Of a stretch of 5,172 nucleotides of DNA, positions 4,601 through 5,172 are shown piece by piece; the first letter of the stretch is position 1; each line of letters begins with the position of its first letter. Made by a program: the position numbers and the translations under genes. The stretch covers positions 4,085 through 9,256 of the forward strand of contig CAJOFI010000063.1 in NCBI GenBank assembly GCA_905233595.1, given 5' to 3'. This stretch comes from an uncultured Oscillospiraceae bacterium. Its GTDB lineage: Bacteria > Bacillota > Clostridia > Oscillospirales > Oscillospiraceae. The notes beneath the pieces were generated by a model. The model ran no database searches and had not been told where the DNA came from. It worked only from the letters and a program-made list of their open reading frames with translations.

Positions 4601-5172
4601 TGACCGAGAACGAAAAGGCCGCGCGCCAGAAAAAGATCGCCCACGCCATTATGTGGGTCGTGCTGCTCGTGCTGTTTTTCTGCTTTATCTTCCCCTTCTT
4701 CCTGGTCGTGATCAACGCCTTCAAGTCCAAGGCCGACATCACCGCCGCGCCCCTCGCCCTGATCGGTCGGCACGGCTTCACGCTCAAGAACTTCCCCGAG
4801 GCGATGAAGAAGATGAAGTTCTGGACGGTGTTCGGAAACTCCCTGCTCATCACCTCCTGCGCCACGGTCTTGACGATCCTCGTCTCCTCCATGAACGCCT
4901 TCGTCATCGTGCGCAACAACTGGAAGTTCTGCACGCTGATCTTCTCGCTGATGATCGCCTCGATGGTCATCCCCTTCCAGGTGCTGATGGTTCCCCTGGT
5001 GAGCGTCTACGGCGGCATCCTCAACGTGCTCAACCACCGCATCACCTTGATTTTGATGCACGTCGGCTTCTCGGTGTCGATGGCGATGTTCATGTTCCAC
5101 GGGGCGATCAAGACCAACATCCCGCTTGCCCTTGAGGAGGCCGCCACGATCGACGGCTGCACCCGCTGGCAG
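4597..5172 (+). CDS. CUT1 sugar ABC transporter permease, MalG-like (3' end outside window)
   Basis: The first 192 codons of a second permease run open to the window edge; MalG-type proteins are about 270-280 residues, so roughly 80-90 are missing. The protein begins MMTENEKAARQKKIAHAIMW, with hydrophobic segments near 17-41, 82-104, 111-135 and 148-168. It shows the MalG-like stretch MVIPFQVLMVPLV (123-135) and the start of the EAA loop, E181-A-A-T-I-D-G187-C. Start choice: ATG 4597 overlaps the upstream stop as ATGA, and a second in-frame ATG follows directly at 4600. AAGGAGAGG at 4581-4589 suits either. It pairs with the MalF-like protein to form the heterodimeric channel for the substrate delivered by the binding protein. 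Identification is firm; substrate is not determined. Confidence 0.92.
   Translation, partial: MMTENEKAARQKKIAHAIMWVVLLVLFFCFIFPFFLVVINAFKSKADITAAPLALIGRHGFTLKNFPEAMKKMKFWTVFGNSLLITSCATVLTILVSSMNAFVIVRNNWKFCTLIFSLMIASMVIPFQVLMVPLVSVYGGILNVLNHRITLILMHVGFSVSMAMFMFHGAIKTNIPLALEEAATIDGCTRWQ

Noticed and set aside
4498..5100. Minus-strand and alternative + frames over the second permease (also 4653-5135 +)
   Set aside because: The real gene is the frame beginning at 4597, which shows the MalG-type EAA loop and runs off the window. The others are low-complexity shadows.

Overview
The window looks like chromosomal DNA from a GC-rich, gut-type member of the Clostridia (Bacillota), possibly Oscillospiraceae-like. 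The pointers are strong purine-rich Shine-Dalgarno sites, VanY-like M15B peptidases with short proline-rich stalks, and a CUT1 sugar transporter whose visible part has no ATPase gene beside it. The taxonomic call is inference; there is no rRNA or other marker gene. All convincing genes lie on the + strand. The long minus-strand open frames are GC-rich shadows of these genes.

Layout: (1) 1-136 is a leader holding a perfect 16-bp inverted repeat (62-98) without a T-tract. (2) 137-1042 and 1049-1930 are two tandem, paralogous, exported M15B D,D-carboxypeptidase-like proteins, six bases apart. The first keeps the full SxH...D...ExWH zinc/catalytic signature. The second keeps the three metal ligands but has lost the catalytic Glu and the neighbouring Trp, so it looks like a pseudoenzyme. 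(3) 1931-2293 is a dense regulatory intergenic region. It has a 17-bp perfect terminator stem whose better T-tract serves the minus strand, an extended -10 promoter on the minus strand that would drive a structured RNA of about 108 nt into that terminator, a tandem 9-bp direct repeat, and a good sigma-A-type promoter (TTGACA, 17 bp, TAGGAT) for the transporter. (4) 2294-3547 encodes a family 1 sugar-type solute-binding protein whose signal peptide resembles a lipoprotein signal but has Val where the lipobox Cys would be. (5) 3548-3721 holds an intrinsic terminator or attenuator plus a second inverted repeat next to the next ribosome binding site. (6) 3722-4600 and 4597-5172 (cut by the window end) are the two CUT1 permeases (MalF-like and MalG-like), overlapping at ATGA.

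Function: genes 1 and 2 would act outside the membrane on peptidoglycan stem peptides, one as an enzyme and the other as a probable binding or regulatory relative. The second operon would import an oligosaccharide or related solute. The binding protein captures it, the permease pair forms the channel, and an ATPase encoded elsewhere (often a shared MsmK/UgpC-type protein in this family) would power it. The terminator between the binding-protein gene and the permeases fits the usual need for excess binding protein. The points most worth a second look are the catalytically defective M15 paralogue, the candidate minus-strand small RNA, the binding protein without a lipobox, and the unexplained palindrome at 62-98.
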